Below are positions 18,951 to 28,289 of a DNA stretch of 64,000 nucleotides, one piece after another. Source of the DNA: Gemmatimonadota bacterium. GTDB lineage: Bacteria > Gemmatimonadota > Gemmatimonadetes > Longimicrobiales > Gaopeijiaceae. Under the pieces are notes generated by a model. That model was not told where the DNA came from. It saw only the letters and a list, made by a program, of their open reading frames with translations, and ran no database searches. Numbering within the stretch: position 1 is the stretch's first letter; each line of letters starts with the position of its first letter. The translations under genes and the position numbers were made by a program. Location of the stretch: positions 1-64,000 of the forward strand of contig JAJDNC010000110.1 in assembly GCA_022340865.1 (NCBI GenBank), read 5' to 3'.

Positions 18951-19938
18951 GGAGCCGCCGTCGCTGGCCGACGTACGCGGCGGCGTGTTCTATCTGCACG
19001 GGGACGACGAGTTCCGGAAGGAGGAGATCCTCCGGGCGGTGGTGGACGCCCATCTCGACCCCGGCACCCGAGACTTCAACCTGGACCGCCTGCGCGGGTC
19101 CGAGGTCGACATCGAGACCCTCGCCTCGATCCTGGCGACCCCACCCATGATGGCGGAGTGGAGGGTCGTGGTGGTGCGCGAGGTGGAGGCCCTCGCTTCC
19201 AGCCCGCGGGCCCGCGACGTCCTCATCCAGGCGGCGACGTCTCCGCCCACGGGCCTGGCCCTCGTCCTGTCGTGCACCGTTCCCCAGGGGTCGCGGGCGA
19301 AGTTCTACGGGGAGCTGGCCAAGAGGGCCCTCGCGGTGGGGGTACAGCAGATGGGGGATGCCGACGTCCCCGGATGGCTCATGGAGAGGGCCCGGGACAT
19401 CCATGGGCTGGAGCTGGAAGTGGAAGCCGCACAGGCGCTCGGTACGGCTGTGGGCGCCAACACCGGGATTCTCGCGATGGAGCTGTCCAAGCTCGCCGAG
19501 TTCGCCGGCGACCGCGGCAGGATCACGCTCGCCGACGTGGAGGCCGCCGGTACGGTGCTCCCGTCGCAGGACCGCTGGCGCTGGTTCGATCTGGTCGGTG
19601 AAGGACGTTTCGCCTCGGCGCTGGACGGGCTGGGGACGCTTCTGGGGCAGGGGGAGCGCGGTGTGGGGTTGGTCATCGGGCTGACGACGCACTTTCTCCG
19701 CCTGGGCGTGGCGTCGGTGGAGGGGGCCGGCGCTCTGGAGGCGGTGCTGCCTCCCCACCAACGGTGGCTCGCCCGGCGCCTGGTGTCACAAGCTCGAAAG
19801 TGGCGTCCTCGCGAAATCGACGACGCTCTGGAGGGACTGCTGCGGGTGGACCGCCTGCTCAAGGCCAGCTCGCTCTCGGACAGCCATCTCCTGGAGGAAT
19901 GGCTCCTGGAGCTGGCGGCCCGGAAGGCGGCCGCATGA
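18931..19938 (+). CDS. holA: DNA polymerase III delta subunit
   Basis: About 335 residues, the length of HolA, the clamp-loader delta subunit that opens the beta ring. The N-terminal FYLHGDDEFRKEE opens the AAA+-like domain, which lacks a Walker A site, as expected. LLKASSLSDSHLLEEWLLEL at the end fits the C-terminal collar helices. The start is GTG 18931 or TTG 18934; both lie inside the end of the anti-sigma gene, so translation is probably coupled. The stop overlaps the SPOR gene by four bases (ATGA). Confidence 0.85.
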   Translation: MLKKITREPPSLADVRGGVFYLHGDDEFRKEEILRAVVDAHLDPGTRDFNLDRLRGSEVDIETLASILATPPMMAEWRVVVVREVEALASSPRARDVLIQAATSPPTGLALVLSCTVPQGSRAKFYGELAKRALAVGVQQMGDADVPGWLMERARDIHGLELEVEAAQALGTAVGANTGILAMELSKLAEFAGDRGRITLADVEAAGTVLPSQDRWRWFDLVGEGRFASALDGLGTLLGQGERGVGLVIGLTTHFLRLGVASVEGAGALEAVLPPHQRWLARRLVSQARKWRPREIDDALEGLLRVDRLLKASSLSDSHLLEEWLLELAARKAAA

Positions 19939-20720
19939 GGCGCTGGCTGGGGGTCGCTCTGCTCGTCTCCGGCCTGGCCGTGGCGGTGGCGGCCGGCCCC
20001 GCCGGGGCCCAGCGGAGCGCGGCGACGGTATCGGACACCGTGACGCTGGACCGGGTGGATGATCTGGTCCAGGCCGGGCGCACGGAGGACGCGCGCGCGA
20101 CGCTCTTGAGGTGGTGGTCCCGCGTCCTTCCCCGGGCGTCGCGGCGGGACGTGCAAAGGGGCCTCTGGCTGCGAGCCCGCCTCACCGTCGACCCGTCGCA
20201 GGCCGCCCTGGACTACCAGCGTCTCGTGGTGGAGTACCCCGGCGGCCCCTACTCGGCTCAGGCTCTCTTCCGGCTGGCGCAGGCGGCGTGGGAGTCGGGG
20301 GATTCGGCCGAGGCCGCACGCGACGTGGCCCGCCTGGCCAGGAACTATCCCGGCAGCCGCGTCGGTGGCGACGCCGAAGCCTGGCTGACGGCCGCGGGCC
20401 CGCCACCTCCCGCTCCGGCCGTCGCGAAGAAGGACTCGGTGGTCGCCCCCCCGGCGGCCGCGGTCACCGGGGGGCGGTATGCCGTGCAGCTGGGAGCCTT
20501 CTCCAGCGAGACGCTGGCGCGCAACCTGCAGCGCAAGGCACGGGATGCAGGCTTCGAGGCGCGCCTGGTCCGCCTCCCGGGGAGTCGGCTGCTCCGCGTC
20601 CGGGTCGGGAGGTTCGGTACCACGGCGGCGGCGGCCGAGGTCTCGAAGCGCCTCGAGACCCGGGGATTCACCGCAGCGGTCGTAACGGACGCGGACCAGG
20701 AGGAATCGGTCGGGGGATGA
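19935..20720 (+). CDS. secreted SPOR-domain protein with TPR-like region
   Basis: A 261-residue exported protein. Residues 1-26 form a signal peptide (ALLVSGLAVAVAAGPAGAQ). Residues about 35-155 are alanine-rich helical pairs with a tetratricopeptide look (LDYQRLVVEYPGGPYSAQAL). After a Pro/Ala linker, the C-terminal 75 residues are a SPOR domain (YAVQLGAFSSETLARNL then LLRVRVGRFG), which binds denuded peptidoglycan glycan strands, often at the division site. Its ATG overlaps the holA stop. It may help organise septal cell wall; function beyond SPOR binding is unknown. Confidence 0.88.
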   Translation: MRRWLGVALLVSGLAVAVAAGPAGAQRSAATVSDTVTLDRVDDLVQAGRTEDARATLLRWWSRVLPRASRRDVQRGLWLRARLTVDPSQAALDYQRLVVEYPGGPYSAQALFRLAQAAWESGDSAEAARDVARLARNYPGSRVGGDAEAWLTAAGPPPPAPAVAKKDSVVAPPAAAVTGGRYAVQLGAFSSETLARNLQRKARDAGFEARLVRLPGSRLLRVRVGRFGTTAAAAEVSKRLETRGFTAAVVTDADQEESVGG

Positions 20721-20726
20721 GGCGAG

Positions 20727-21128
20727 CTACAGCTCGTCCACCACTCGCTTCAGGCGCTCCTGCACGTCATGCGCCAGGGGCAGCATGTCTTCCCGGCCGG
20801 CCACGCCCAACTGCTTCACGGGGTCGATGACCGAGACCACCGCCGTGCCCTCCTCCTCGCCCGCGTAGACCACCACGTTGCAAGGCAGCAGCAGGCCGAT
20901 GTCGATGTCCTCGCCCAGGGCGCGATGGGCGATGGGAGGATTGCACGCTCCCAGGATCTTGTAGGGCTTGAAGTCCACGTCGAGCTTCTGCTTCAACGTG
21001 GCCTTCACGTCGATCTCCGTGAGGATCCCGAATCCCTCCTTCTTCAGCTCCTCGCGCACCCGGGCGTCCGCCTCGTCCACCGTGGCCCGCAGGGTCTTGC
21101 GGAATCCGTAGGTCAGCTCGCTGCTCAT
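20727..21128 (-). CDS. DUF302 family protein
   Basis: A 133-residue protein matching the DUF302 fold throughout (YGFRKTLRATVDEADARV, LKKEGFGILTEIDVKATLKQKL, KILGACNPPIAHRAL, LLLPCNVVVY). Two conserved cysteines, in GACNPP and LLPCNV, are typical. The biochemical role of the family is not settled. It is encoded opposite the SPOR gene (convergent, six bases apart) and divergent from pstS, so its promoter probably lies in the 210-base gap before pstS. Confidence 0.88.
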   Translation of the reverse strand: MSSELTYGFRKTLRATVDEADARVREELKKEGFGILTEIDVKATLKQKLDVDFKPYKILGACNPPIAHRALGEDIDIGLLLPCNVVVYAGEEEGTAVVSVIDPVKQLGVAGREDMLPLAHDVQERLKRVVDEL

Positions 21129-21339
21129 GTGTCGTGTCCTCTGCTCCTCTGCATGTCGTGTTCTTACCTCACGAAGCCACGGCAGGGGGGTTGGGTTCCA
21201 GGTCCCTGCACCCGCGGGATCGACGACGGCAGTGCCCCCTCGTCCACGATTCGTGACACGACCACGACGTACCGGTTACGCCCGAGTTCTACAGTTGTGG
21301 ACGCTGAAGGGGAGTCCGTACCCATTCGAGGAGAGGCAC

Positions 21340-22434
21340 ATGACCCGCTCGATTCTGGCCCTGTCGGCCGCGTTGTTACTTGTTGGTCCGGTGAGCCGCC
21401 CTGCCCCATCGCCCGCGAAGGCCCCGGCGGGGCGGGGGACCGTCGAGTCTCTGTCGGCGGGTGCCGATGTGCGGCTCACCGGCGCGGGCGCCACGTTTCC
21501 CGCACCCATCTACAAGCAGTGGTTCAATCGGTATGCCGCGCAGACGGGCGTCCAGATCAACTACCAGGCCATCGGCTCCGGCGGTGGCATACGCCAGCTC
21601 ACGGAGCATACCGTGGACTTCGGCGCATCCGACGCGCCCATGAGCGACGAGGAGATGTCGAAGGTGCCGGAAGGCGTGCTCCACTTCCCCACCGTCATCG
21701 GCGCCGTGGCGGTCACCTACAATCTGCCCGGCACGGACGCGTCGCTGCGTTTCACTCCCGACGTGCTCGCGGACATCTTCCTGGGCAAGATCACCAAGTG
21801 GAACGATCCCCGGATCGCCGGGATCAACGCCGGCGTCAAGCTCCCGTCCACCGACATCCTCGTGGCGCACCGCTCCGACGGCAGCGGCACGACCTTCATC
21901 TTCACGGACTACCTCTCCCGGGTCAGCCGGTCCTGGAAGAACGGACCCGGGAACGGTAAGGACGTGCAGTGGCCGGTGGGACTCGGTGGCAAGGGGAACG
22001 AGGGCGTCGCGGGCATCGTGAAGCAGACCCCCGGCGCCATCGGCTACGTGGAGCTGGCCTACGCCAAGCAGAATCACCTGCCCGTGGGGCAGCTGAAGAA
22101 CCGGGCGGGCAACTACGTGAAGCCCTCCCTGGAAGGCGCGACCGCCGCCGCCGCCGGCGTGGCGCAGAGCCTGCCCGCCACCACCGACTTCCGTATCGCC
22201 ATCGTCAACGCGCCGGGCGCCGACGCCTACCCGATCTCGTCGTTCACGTGGCTCCTCGTCTACAAGACCATGCCCGACGGAGCCAAGGCCAAGGAGCTCA
22301 CCAGGTTCATCACCTGGGCGCTGAAGGACGGCGAGAAGATGGTCGAGTCCCTGGATTACGCGCCGCTGCCGCCGAACATGGTGGCCCTGGAGATGAAGCA
22401 GCTCCAGAAGGTCGAGTATCCGGGGAAGATGTGA
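21340..22434 (+). CDS. pstS: phosphate-binding protein PstS
   Basis: A 364-residue periplasmic phosphate-binding protein with an N-terminal signal peptide (about residues 1-28). Mature motifs are GAGATFPAPIYKQWF, YQAIGSGGGIRQL, VDFGASDAPMS and AHRSDGSGTTFIF, which form the phosphate site in the Pst ABC transporter. ATG 21340 follows GAGGAGAGG. No pstC, pstA, pstB or phoU lies in the window; the next gene is an outer-membrane porin, so this unit seems to handle passage to and capture in the periplasm. Regulation by phosphate is likely, but no convincing Pho box was found. Confidence 0.95.
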   Translation: MTRSILALSAALLLVGPVSRPAPSPAKAPAGRGTVESLSAGADVRLTGAGATFPAPIYKQWFNRYAAQTGVQINYQAIGSGGGIRQLTEHTVDFGASDAPMSDEEMSKVPEGVLHFPTVIGAVAVTYNLPGTDASLRFTPDVLADIFLGKITKWNDPRIAGINAGVKLPSTDILVAHRSDGSGTTFIFTDYLSRVSRSWKNGPGNGKDVQWPVGLGGKGNEGVAGIVKQTPGAIGYVELAYAKQNHLPVGQLKNRAGNYVKPSLEGATAAAAGVAQSLPATTDFRIAIVNAPGADAYPISSFTWLLVYKTMPDGAKAKELTRFITWALKDGEKMVESLDYAPLPPNMVALEMKQLQKVEYPGKM

Positions 22435-22580
22435 GCCGCTGGTAAGCCCGCGGGTCGCATCGCCGCGGCCCGCCCGACCGGTGCGGATTTACCCACACGT
22501 TACAGTGGGGCCCCGTGGCCCGTTACGCGCCTGCGAGAGACTGAGGCCGAGGCCCCACAGCCACTTCACGGAGGCAACCC

Positions 22581-23603
22581 TTGAACACGATCCCTCGACG
22601 GCTGCACCTGCCCCTCGCCGCTCTATTCCTGGCGGCGTTGTCAGTCCGCCCCGCGGCCGCCCAGACTCAGGTGGGCGGGGTGGTCTACTCGAACTACTCG
22701 TATCAAGTCCACGCGGACTCCGCCGGCGTTCACCAGAACGCATTCAACGTGGAGCGGGCATATTTCAACTTCACGCGGAAGTTCGAGGGCGGCATCGCCA
22801 CTCGGATCACGGGAGACGTGTACCGGGACTCCAACGGCTCCATCAACGACCGGCTCAAGTACGCATATTTCACGTGGACGCCGAAGGACAGCCACATCGA
22901 CTTCCGGTTCGGCGAGACCCAGACGCCATGGCTCGACTGGGAAGAGGGGCTCTGGGGCTATCGAATGCAGGGGACGATGCCCATGGAGCGCGCCGGCTAT
23001 CAGACGTCGTCGGACATCGGGCTGGGCATCGACGGCGCGTGGGCCGAGCAGAAGTTCAACATGCAGGCGTCCCTGATGAACGGAGAGGGCTACCACGCCC
23101 CCGAGGGAGGGAAGTACAAGGACGTGGGGCTGCGCGCCTCGCTCAGACTCGTCCCCTCCGACGAAGGCGGCAGCCGCGGCGGCCTGCGTGTCACGGTCCT
23201 CGGCGAGGCGGGGAAGAACAACGCCGGGGGCGCCCGCAACCGCATCCTGGGGATGTTGTCCTACAAGTCCAAGGTCCTCCTGCTGGCCGGCGAGGTCGCG
23301 CGTGCGACGAACAGCGCCGACAGCGTGAGCGCCGACGTCAAGGGCAACTTGTTCGCGGTGTATGGGACGCTGACCCCGAAGGACTCGAAGATCGGCATCA
23401 TCGCGCGCGTCGACAACGTGGATCCCAACACCGGCGTGGCCAACGACGCCACCACCCGCTTCATCGGCGGCCTCTCCTACAAGCTCAGCCCCAACGTGCT
23501 CCTGCTGGCGGATCTCGACAACGTGAGCTTCCAGGGCACGCCCTCGGTCCAGACGAAGTCGAGGAGCTCGACGCTGTACTTCCATACGCAGTTCACCTTC
23601 TAG
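22581..23603 (+). CDS. outer-membrane beta-barrel porin, possibly for phosphate
   Basis: A 340-residue outer-membrane protein with a signal peptide cut near AAAQTQ and a series of amphipathic strands (GGVVYSNYSYQVHA, IDFRFGETQTPW, KVLLLAGEVARA, NVLLLADLDNVSF) ending in the aromatic FHTQFTF expected for BAM-dependent barrels. It is most like small OprO/OprP-type or general porins. The start is TTG at 22581, backed by GGAGG eight bases upstream. Its place directly after pstS suggests it lets phosphate cross the outer membrane; this is inferred only from position. Confidence 0.75.
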   Translation: MNTIPRRLHLPLAALFLAALSVRPAAAQTQVGGVVYSNYSYQVHADSAGVHQNAFNVERAYFNFTRKFEGGIATRITGDVYRDSNGSINDRLKYAYFTWTPKDSHIDFRFGETQTPWLDWEEGLWGYRMQGTMPMERAGYQTSSDIGLGIDGAWAEQKFNMQASLMNGEGYHAPEGGKYKDVGLRASLRLVPSDEGGSRGGLRVTVLGEAGKNNAGGARNRILGMLSYKSKVLLLAGEVARATNSADSVSADVKGNLFAVYGTLTPKDSKIGIIARVDNVDPNTGVANDATTRFIGGLSYKLSPNVLLLADLDNVSFQGTPSVQTKSRSSTLYFHTQFTF

Positions 23604-23635
23604 CGATTCGCGGTTCGCGGACGCTCCGACGGGGA

Positions 23636-23660
23636 GCGGCGCCGGCGGGGCCGGCGCCGC
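23636..23660 (+). terminator. GC-rich hairpin after porin gene
   Basis: A perfect 11-bp stem (GCGGCGCCGGC/GCCGGCGCCGC) with a three-base loop, 32 bases after the porin stop, followed by a C-run and then CTGTCTGTT. It probably ends or weakens the pstS-porin message, although the T-run is poor. Confidence 0.5.
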
Positions 23661-23711
23661 CCCCCCTGTCTGTTGATCCTCCCTCCGTCCCAGGGGTATC
23701 CTACCTGGGTC

Positions 23712-26327
23712 ATGGCCGCCTCCGACGACACCCCTCTCATGCAGCAGTGGCGGGACGCCAAGTCCCGGCACCGCGACGCGCTGCTCTTCTTCCGGGTGGG
23801 GGACTTCTACGAGCTCTTCCATTCGGATGCCGAGGAGGGGGCGCGCCTGCTCGGCCTGACCCTCACCTCGCGCAACAACGGCGCCGCGGCCGGGGTGCCG
23901 CTTGCGGGCGTGCCCGCCAAGGCCATCGACGAGTACCTCGCGCGTCTGGTGCGCCTGGGACGTCGGGTGGCGGTGTGCGACCAGGTGGAGGACCCGGCCC
24001 TCGCCAAAGGCATCGTCAAACGCGAGGTGACCGAGACCATCACGCCGGGAACCGTCCTCGCGGACGGCCTCCTCGCCGAGAAGCGCAACAACTTCCTGGT
24101 GGCCCTGGCTCCCGACGGCGCCGCCGCGTTCGGGATGGCTGCTCTCGACGTGTCCACCGGGGAGATCGAGGCCCGCAGGGTCGGGGCTGCCGAGATCGCG
24201 GCGGATCTGGGCGGCCTGGAGCCGTCGGAGCTTCTGCTTCCCCGGAGCCTCGAAGAGTCGTGCGCGGCTCTGGAGGAGGTGGACGTCCCCGCCCTCACGT
24301 TCCGTGACGACTGGATGTTCGAGGAGGACGTGTGCTCCCGGGCGCTCCTCTCCCTGTACCGACTGCAGTCGCTGGACGGCTTCGGGTTCCAACCCGGCGA
24401 CGAGGTGCTGATCCGTGCCGCGGGCGCACTGGTGGAGTACCTGCAGGAGATCCGCCCCGGCGGGGTCACACACCTCCAGCCCGTGCGCATCCGCCGGCCC
24501 GGCCACGTCATGCTGCTGGACGAGATGACCCGCCGGAACCTGGAGATCGTCGAGGCGCTGCGCCCGGGCGAGGAACGGGGCACGCTTCTCGCGGTCCTGG
24601 ACGAGACCGTCACGGCCATGGGTGCGCGCATGCTACGCAGGTGGATCCTGGAGCCCCTCGTGGTGCCGGAAGAAATCTGGCGCCGCCAGGACGCGGTGGC
24701 GGAGCTCGTGGAGCGGCCGCAGACGGCTTCGGCCCTCCACGATGCCCTCAAGGGGATGAGCGACCTCGAGCGTCTGGCCGGGAAGGTGGGCACGGGGCGG
24801 GTCACGCCCCGGGATCTGCTGGGGCTGCGCAGGTCGCTGGAGCGGCTCCCCGCCGTGGGTGCGACGGGTGCCGACGCCGCCTCGGAGCTCCTTCGTGACG
24901 TGACCGCCGAGCTGGACTGTCTGGAGGACGTTCGCGACCTGCTGGACCGCGCCCTGGCGGACGAGCCGCCGGCGACCCTCCAGGAGGGAGGTGTCGTGCG
25001 ACCGGGCTGGTCGGCGGAGCTGGACGACCTGAGGACGGTGCGGGACGGCGCGAGGGACTTCATCGCCCGCCTGCAGACCCGCGAGCGGGAGCGAACGGGC
25101 ATCGGCTCGCTCAAGGTCGGCTTCAACAAGGTGTTCGGCTATTACCTGGAGGTGACGAAGGCCAACCTCGATCGGGTGCCCGGCGACTACGTGCGCAAGC
25201 AGACGCTGGCGAACGGCGAGCGCTACTTCACCCCAGAGCTGAAGGAGTGGGAGGAGAAGGTCTTCGGGGCGGAGGATCGCATCGCCCAGCTCGAGGCGGA
25301 TCTCTTCACGGAGGTGCGCGCCCGGGTGGGGGCCGAGGTGGCCCGTCTCCAGGCGACGGGCGCCCGGGTGGCCACCCTCGACGTCCTGGGCACGCTGGCC
25401 CGGGTGGCGGTGAGCCGGGCGTACACGCGCCCGGAGGTGCACACGGGCTTCGACCTGCGCATCGGCGCGGGGCGCCATCCCGTGGTGGAGACCATGATGC
25501 CGAAGGAGGAGTTCATCCCCAACGATCTCGTGCTGGACGAGGACGGCTGGATGGTGATCCTCACGGGACCCAACATGGCGGGGAAGAGCACCGTGCTGAG
25601 GCAGGTCGGCCTCATCCAGCTCCTGGCCCAGATCGGGTCGTTCGTGCCCGCGGACGCGGCGCGCCTGCCCGTGACGGACCGCATCTTCACGCGCGTCGGG
25701 GCCTCGGACAACCTCGCGCGGGGCCAGTCCACCTTCATGGTGGAGATGAGCGAGACCGCGGCCATCGTCCATGGCGCCACCGACCGCTCGCTGGTGCTGC
25801 TGGACGAGATCGGCCGCGGGACATCCACCTACGACGGCGTCTCCATCGCGTGGGCGGTCACGGAGCATATCCACGAGCGGCTGGGGTGCAGGACCATCTT
25901 CGCCACCCACTACCACGAGCTAACCCAGCTCGGGGACCTCCTCCCGGGGGTGAAGAACATGAACGTCTCGGTGCGCGAGGTCGGGGACGAGGTCGTGTTC
26001 CTGCGCCGCCTGGTGGACGGAGGCGCCGACCGCAGCTACGGCATCCAGGTCGCACGGCTGGCGGGCCTCCCGGAGGACGTCATCGACAGGGCCCGGGAAC
26101 TTCTCGCCGAGCTGGAGGGAACACATACCCACGGGGGTGAGGGTCTCGGCCGGCGCGGCGCGCACCGGCCTCGCTCGGAGCCGCCCCCGGACCAGCTCTC
26201 CATGTTCCCGGTGGAGCATCCCGTGGTGGACCGCCTGCGCGCCCTCGAGCCGGACGGTCTGACTCCCAGGGAGGCTCTCGATCTCCTGTACGAGCTCAGG
26301 CGGTCGGCGAAGGGCGGAAGCGAGTGA
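23712..26327 (+). CDS. mutS: DNA mismatch repair protein MutS
   Basis: An 871-residue MutS, normal length, which recognises mismatches and small loops and recruits MutL. The mismatch-probing Phe and Glu are in GDFYELF (N-terminal domain). Further on come the lever/clamp domains (IGSLKVGFNKVFGYYLE) and the ATPase with Walker A GPNMAGKST, STFMVEMSE and Walker B LVLLDEIGRGTSTYDG, then THYHEL. The C-terminal helix-turn-helix region ends with DLLYELRR. ATG 23712 is chosen because PLMQQW follows closely, as in other MutS. The stop overlaps the next gene by four bases. Confidence 0.97.
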   Translation: MAASDDTPLMQQWRDAKSRHRDALLFFRVGDFYELFHSDAEEGARLLGLTLTSRNNGAAAGVPLAGVPAKAIDEYLARLVRLGRRVAVCDQVEDPALAKGIVKREVTETITPGTVLADGLLAEKRNNFLVALAPDGAAAFGMAALDVSTGEIEARRVGAAEIAADLGGLEPSELLLPRSLEESCAALEEVDVPALTFRDDWMFEEDVCSRALLSLYRLQSLDGFGFQPGDEVLIRAAGALVEYLQEIRPGGVTHLQPVRIRRPGHVMLLDEMTRRNLEIVEALRPGEERGTLLAVLDETVTAMGARMLRRWILEPLVVPEEIWRRQDAVAELVERPQTASALHDALKGMSDLERLAGKVGTGRVTPRDLLGLRRSLERLPAVGATGADAASELLRDVTAELDCLEDVRDLLDRALADEPPATLQEGGVVRPGWSAELDDLRTVRDGARDFIARLQTRERERTGIGSLKVGFNKVFGYYLEVTKANLDRVPGDYVRKQTLANGERYFTPELKEWEEKVFGAEDRIAQLEADLFTEVRARVGAEVARLQATGARVATLDVLGTLARVAVSRAYTRPEVHTGFDLRIGAGRHPVVETMMPKEEFIPNDLVLDEDGWMVILTGPNMAGKSTVLRQVGLIQLLAQIGSFVPADAARLPVTDRIFTRVGASDNLARGQSTFMVEMSETAAIVHGATDRSLVLLDEIGRGTSTYDGVSIAWAVTEHIHERLGCRTIFATHYHELTQLGDLLPGVKNMNVSVREVGDEVVFLRRLVDGGADRSYGIQVARLAGLPEDVIDRARELLAELEGTHTHGGEGLGRRGAHRPRSEPPPDQLSMFPVEHPVVDRLRALEPDGLTPREALDLLYELRRSAKGGSE

Positions 26328-26734
26328 AGTGGCGCGACGACATCGCGGGCGTTCCCCTGCTCGTGTGGACGGGGGCCATGGCGGCCATGCTCCTTCTCCC
26401 GGGATGCGGGGGCGAGGGTCAGATCCAGCAGCCCGCGCCGCTCTACGGCGAGGTACCCATCGAGTACCCCCTTCAGCTCTGGGACCAGGACCGTGAAGGG
26501 GAGACGCTCCTGAGAGTGCGGGTCACGGACACCGGCACGGTTGACAGCATCGAGGTCCTCAAGTCGTCGGGGTACCCGGCCTTCGACTCCGCCGCGGTCG
26601 CAGGGGCGAGGAAGATGCGCTTCAACCCGGCGCGCAGGAACGGCAAGCGCATCGAAGTCTGGGCGAAGGTGCCCGTGCACTTCTCGAAGCGCCCACGCCC
26701 CGACACCCTGGGGGGCCTGTCCTCCAGCGAGTGA
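26324..26734 (+). CDS. lipoprotein with TonB C-terminal-like domain
   Basis: A 136-residue protein. The hydrophobic N-terminus ends in a lipobox-like LLPGC (Cys28), so it is probably lipid-anchored. The rest is a TonB C-terminal-type fold: LLRVRVTDTGTVDSIEVLKSSGYPAFDSAA then RKMRFNPARRNGKRIEVWAKVPVHF. It lacks the proline-rich spacer of energy-transducing TonB and is too short to span the periplasm; a role in envelope signalling or as a TonB-like adaptor is possible. GTG 26324 overlaps the mutS stop, so it is translated with it. Confidence 0.75.
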   Translation: MKWRDDIAGVPLLVWTGAMAAMLLLPGCGGEGQIQQPAPLYGEVPIEYPLQLWDQDREGETLLRVRVTDTGTVDSIEVLKSSGYPAFDSAAVAGARKMRFNPARRNGKRIEVWAKVPVHFSKRPRPDTLGGLSSSE

Positions 26735-26830
26735 GGCTCGCCGCCGCCGCTCCCCTGGCTTCCGGCCGGGCGTGTGGCTAGGCTCCCACCGTCACCGTCG
26801 AACGTCCCTCGTCGCCCACGGAGCCCCGGC

Positions 26831-28222
26831 ATGTCCGAGCGCCACCGCCGTCCCTACGACGACGTTCTGCAGATGGTCGGGTGGACCCCGCTGGTCCGTC
26901 TCAACCGCGTCACCGACGGCTGCCGCACGCCGGTATACGGGAAAGCCGAGTTCATGAACCCGGGGGGCTCGGTGAAGGACCGCATCGGCCTGGCGATGAT
27001 CGAGGCGGCGGAGGCGGAGGGCCGCCTCCATCCCGGAGGCGTGGTGGTGGAGGGCACCAGCGGGAACACGGGCCTGGCCCTGGCCCTGGCGGCGGCCATC
27101 AAGGGGTACCGCTGCATCTTCACCATGCCCGACAAGATGAGCCACGAGAAGGTGAAGCTCCTGCGGGCCTTCGGAGCCGAGGTCGTCATCACGCCCACGG
27201 CGGTGCCGCCGGACCACCCGGAGAACTACGTGATGAAGGCCAAGGCTATCGCGGCCGAGACGCCCGGCGCGGTACTTGCGAACCAGTTCTACAACCCGGC
27301 CAATCCGGAGGCGCACTATCGTACCACGGGACCGGAGCTGTGGGAGCAGAGCGACGGCAGGATCAGCCACTTCTTCGCGGGCGCCGGCACGGGTGGCACC
27401 ATCACCGGCACAGGGCGCTTCCTGAAGGAGAAGAGCCCGGGAGTTCGCGTCATCGGCGTGGACCCCGAAGGATCGTTGATCGGTCCGTACTTCCAGACCG
27501 GCGAGAAGGTCGAGGGACATCCCTACAAGGTGGAGGGCCTGGGGAACGACAAGATCCCGGGGACCCTGGATCTGGACGTCGTGGACGACTACGTGACCGT
27601 CAGCGACCGCGACGCCTTTCTCATGGCCCGGCGACTGACGCGGGAAGAGGGGCTGTTCGTGGGGGGCTCCTCGGGGCTCATCGTGCACGCGGCGGTGGCC
27701 CTGGCCAGGGAGCTGGACGACCCGGACGCCTTCGTGGTCGCCGTGCTGTGCGACTGGGGAGAGCACTACCTGAGCAAGGCGTTCGACGACGACTGGATGC
27801 GCGAGAACGGGTTCCTCCCGAGGCCGCACAGGCAGTCCGTGAGCGAGCTGCTGCGCCGGAAGGATGGGGGCTCCGGCCTCATCACGGTGCCGCCCGACAC
27901 GACGGTGCGCATGGCGCTCTCCACCATCACCGCCTACGACATCGGGCAGCTGCCGGTGGTGAGGGATGGGGAGTGCGTGGGATCCCTGGCGGAGAGCGAT
28001 CTCATGGCCCGCGTCATCGATGAACCGGGGATCCTGGAAGGCCCCGTGAGCGCCGTCATGGACGCACCCTACCCTACCCTCGACGCGCACATGGAGGCGG
28101 ACGAAGTGAGGCGCCTCCTCCAGCGCGGCAACGCGGCCTGCGTGGTGCGGGACGGCACCTCGCTCGTAGGCATCGTCACGCGGTACGACCTGGTGCGCGC
28201 GCTCACCGGAGCCGCGGTCTGA
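26831..28222 (+). CDS. cystathionine beta-synthase with CBS-domain pair
   Basis: A 463-residue PLP enzyme. The N-terminal fold-type II domain (residues 10-320) has the PLP lysine K49 in NPGGSVKDR, the asparagine loop GTSGNTGLAL, and GAGTGGTITGTGRF, which binds the phosphate. The C-terminal 130 residues are two CBS motifs (MALSTITAYDIGQLPVV and CVVRDGTSLVGIVTRYDL). Full-length architecture like this makes cystathionine from serine and homocysteine and is regulated through the CBS pair; it could also act as an O-acetylserine-type synthase or produce H2S. No neighbouring cystathionine lyase is present. Confidence 0.88.
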   Translation: MSERHRRPYDDVLQMVGWTPLVRLNRVTDGCRTPVYGKAEFMNPGGSVKDRIGLAMIEAAEAEGRLHPGGVVVEGTSGNTGLALALAAAIKGYRCIFTMPDKMSHEKVKLLRAFGAEVVITPTAVPPDHPENYVMKAKAIAAETPGAVLANQFYNPANPEAHYRTTGPELWEQSDGRISHFFAGAGTGGTITGTGRFLKEKSPGVRVIGVDPEGSLIGPYFQTGEKVEGHPYKVEGLGNDKIPGTLDLDVVDDYVTVSDRDAFLMARRLTREEGLFVGGSSGLIVHAAVALARELDDPDAFVVAVLCDWGEHYLSKAFDDDWMRENGFLPRPHRQSVSELLRRKDGGSGLITVPPDTTVRMALSTITAYDIGQLPVVRDGECVGSLAESDLMARVIDEPGILEGPVSAVMDAPYPTLDAHMEADEVRRLLQRGNAACVVRDGTSLVGIVTRYDLVRALTGAAV

Positions 28223-28289
28223 GACCCCGGGGCGGAGGGGGCGAGACGGTGGTCTCCCGCGGGAGCACAGGGGCGCGGGGGCGGATGCC

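Noticed and set aside
21129..21339. Possible Pho box before pstS
   Set aside because: Short CTGTA/ACAGT-like pieces are present near 21290, but not the paired direct repeat spacing required.
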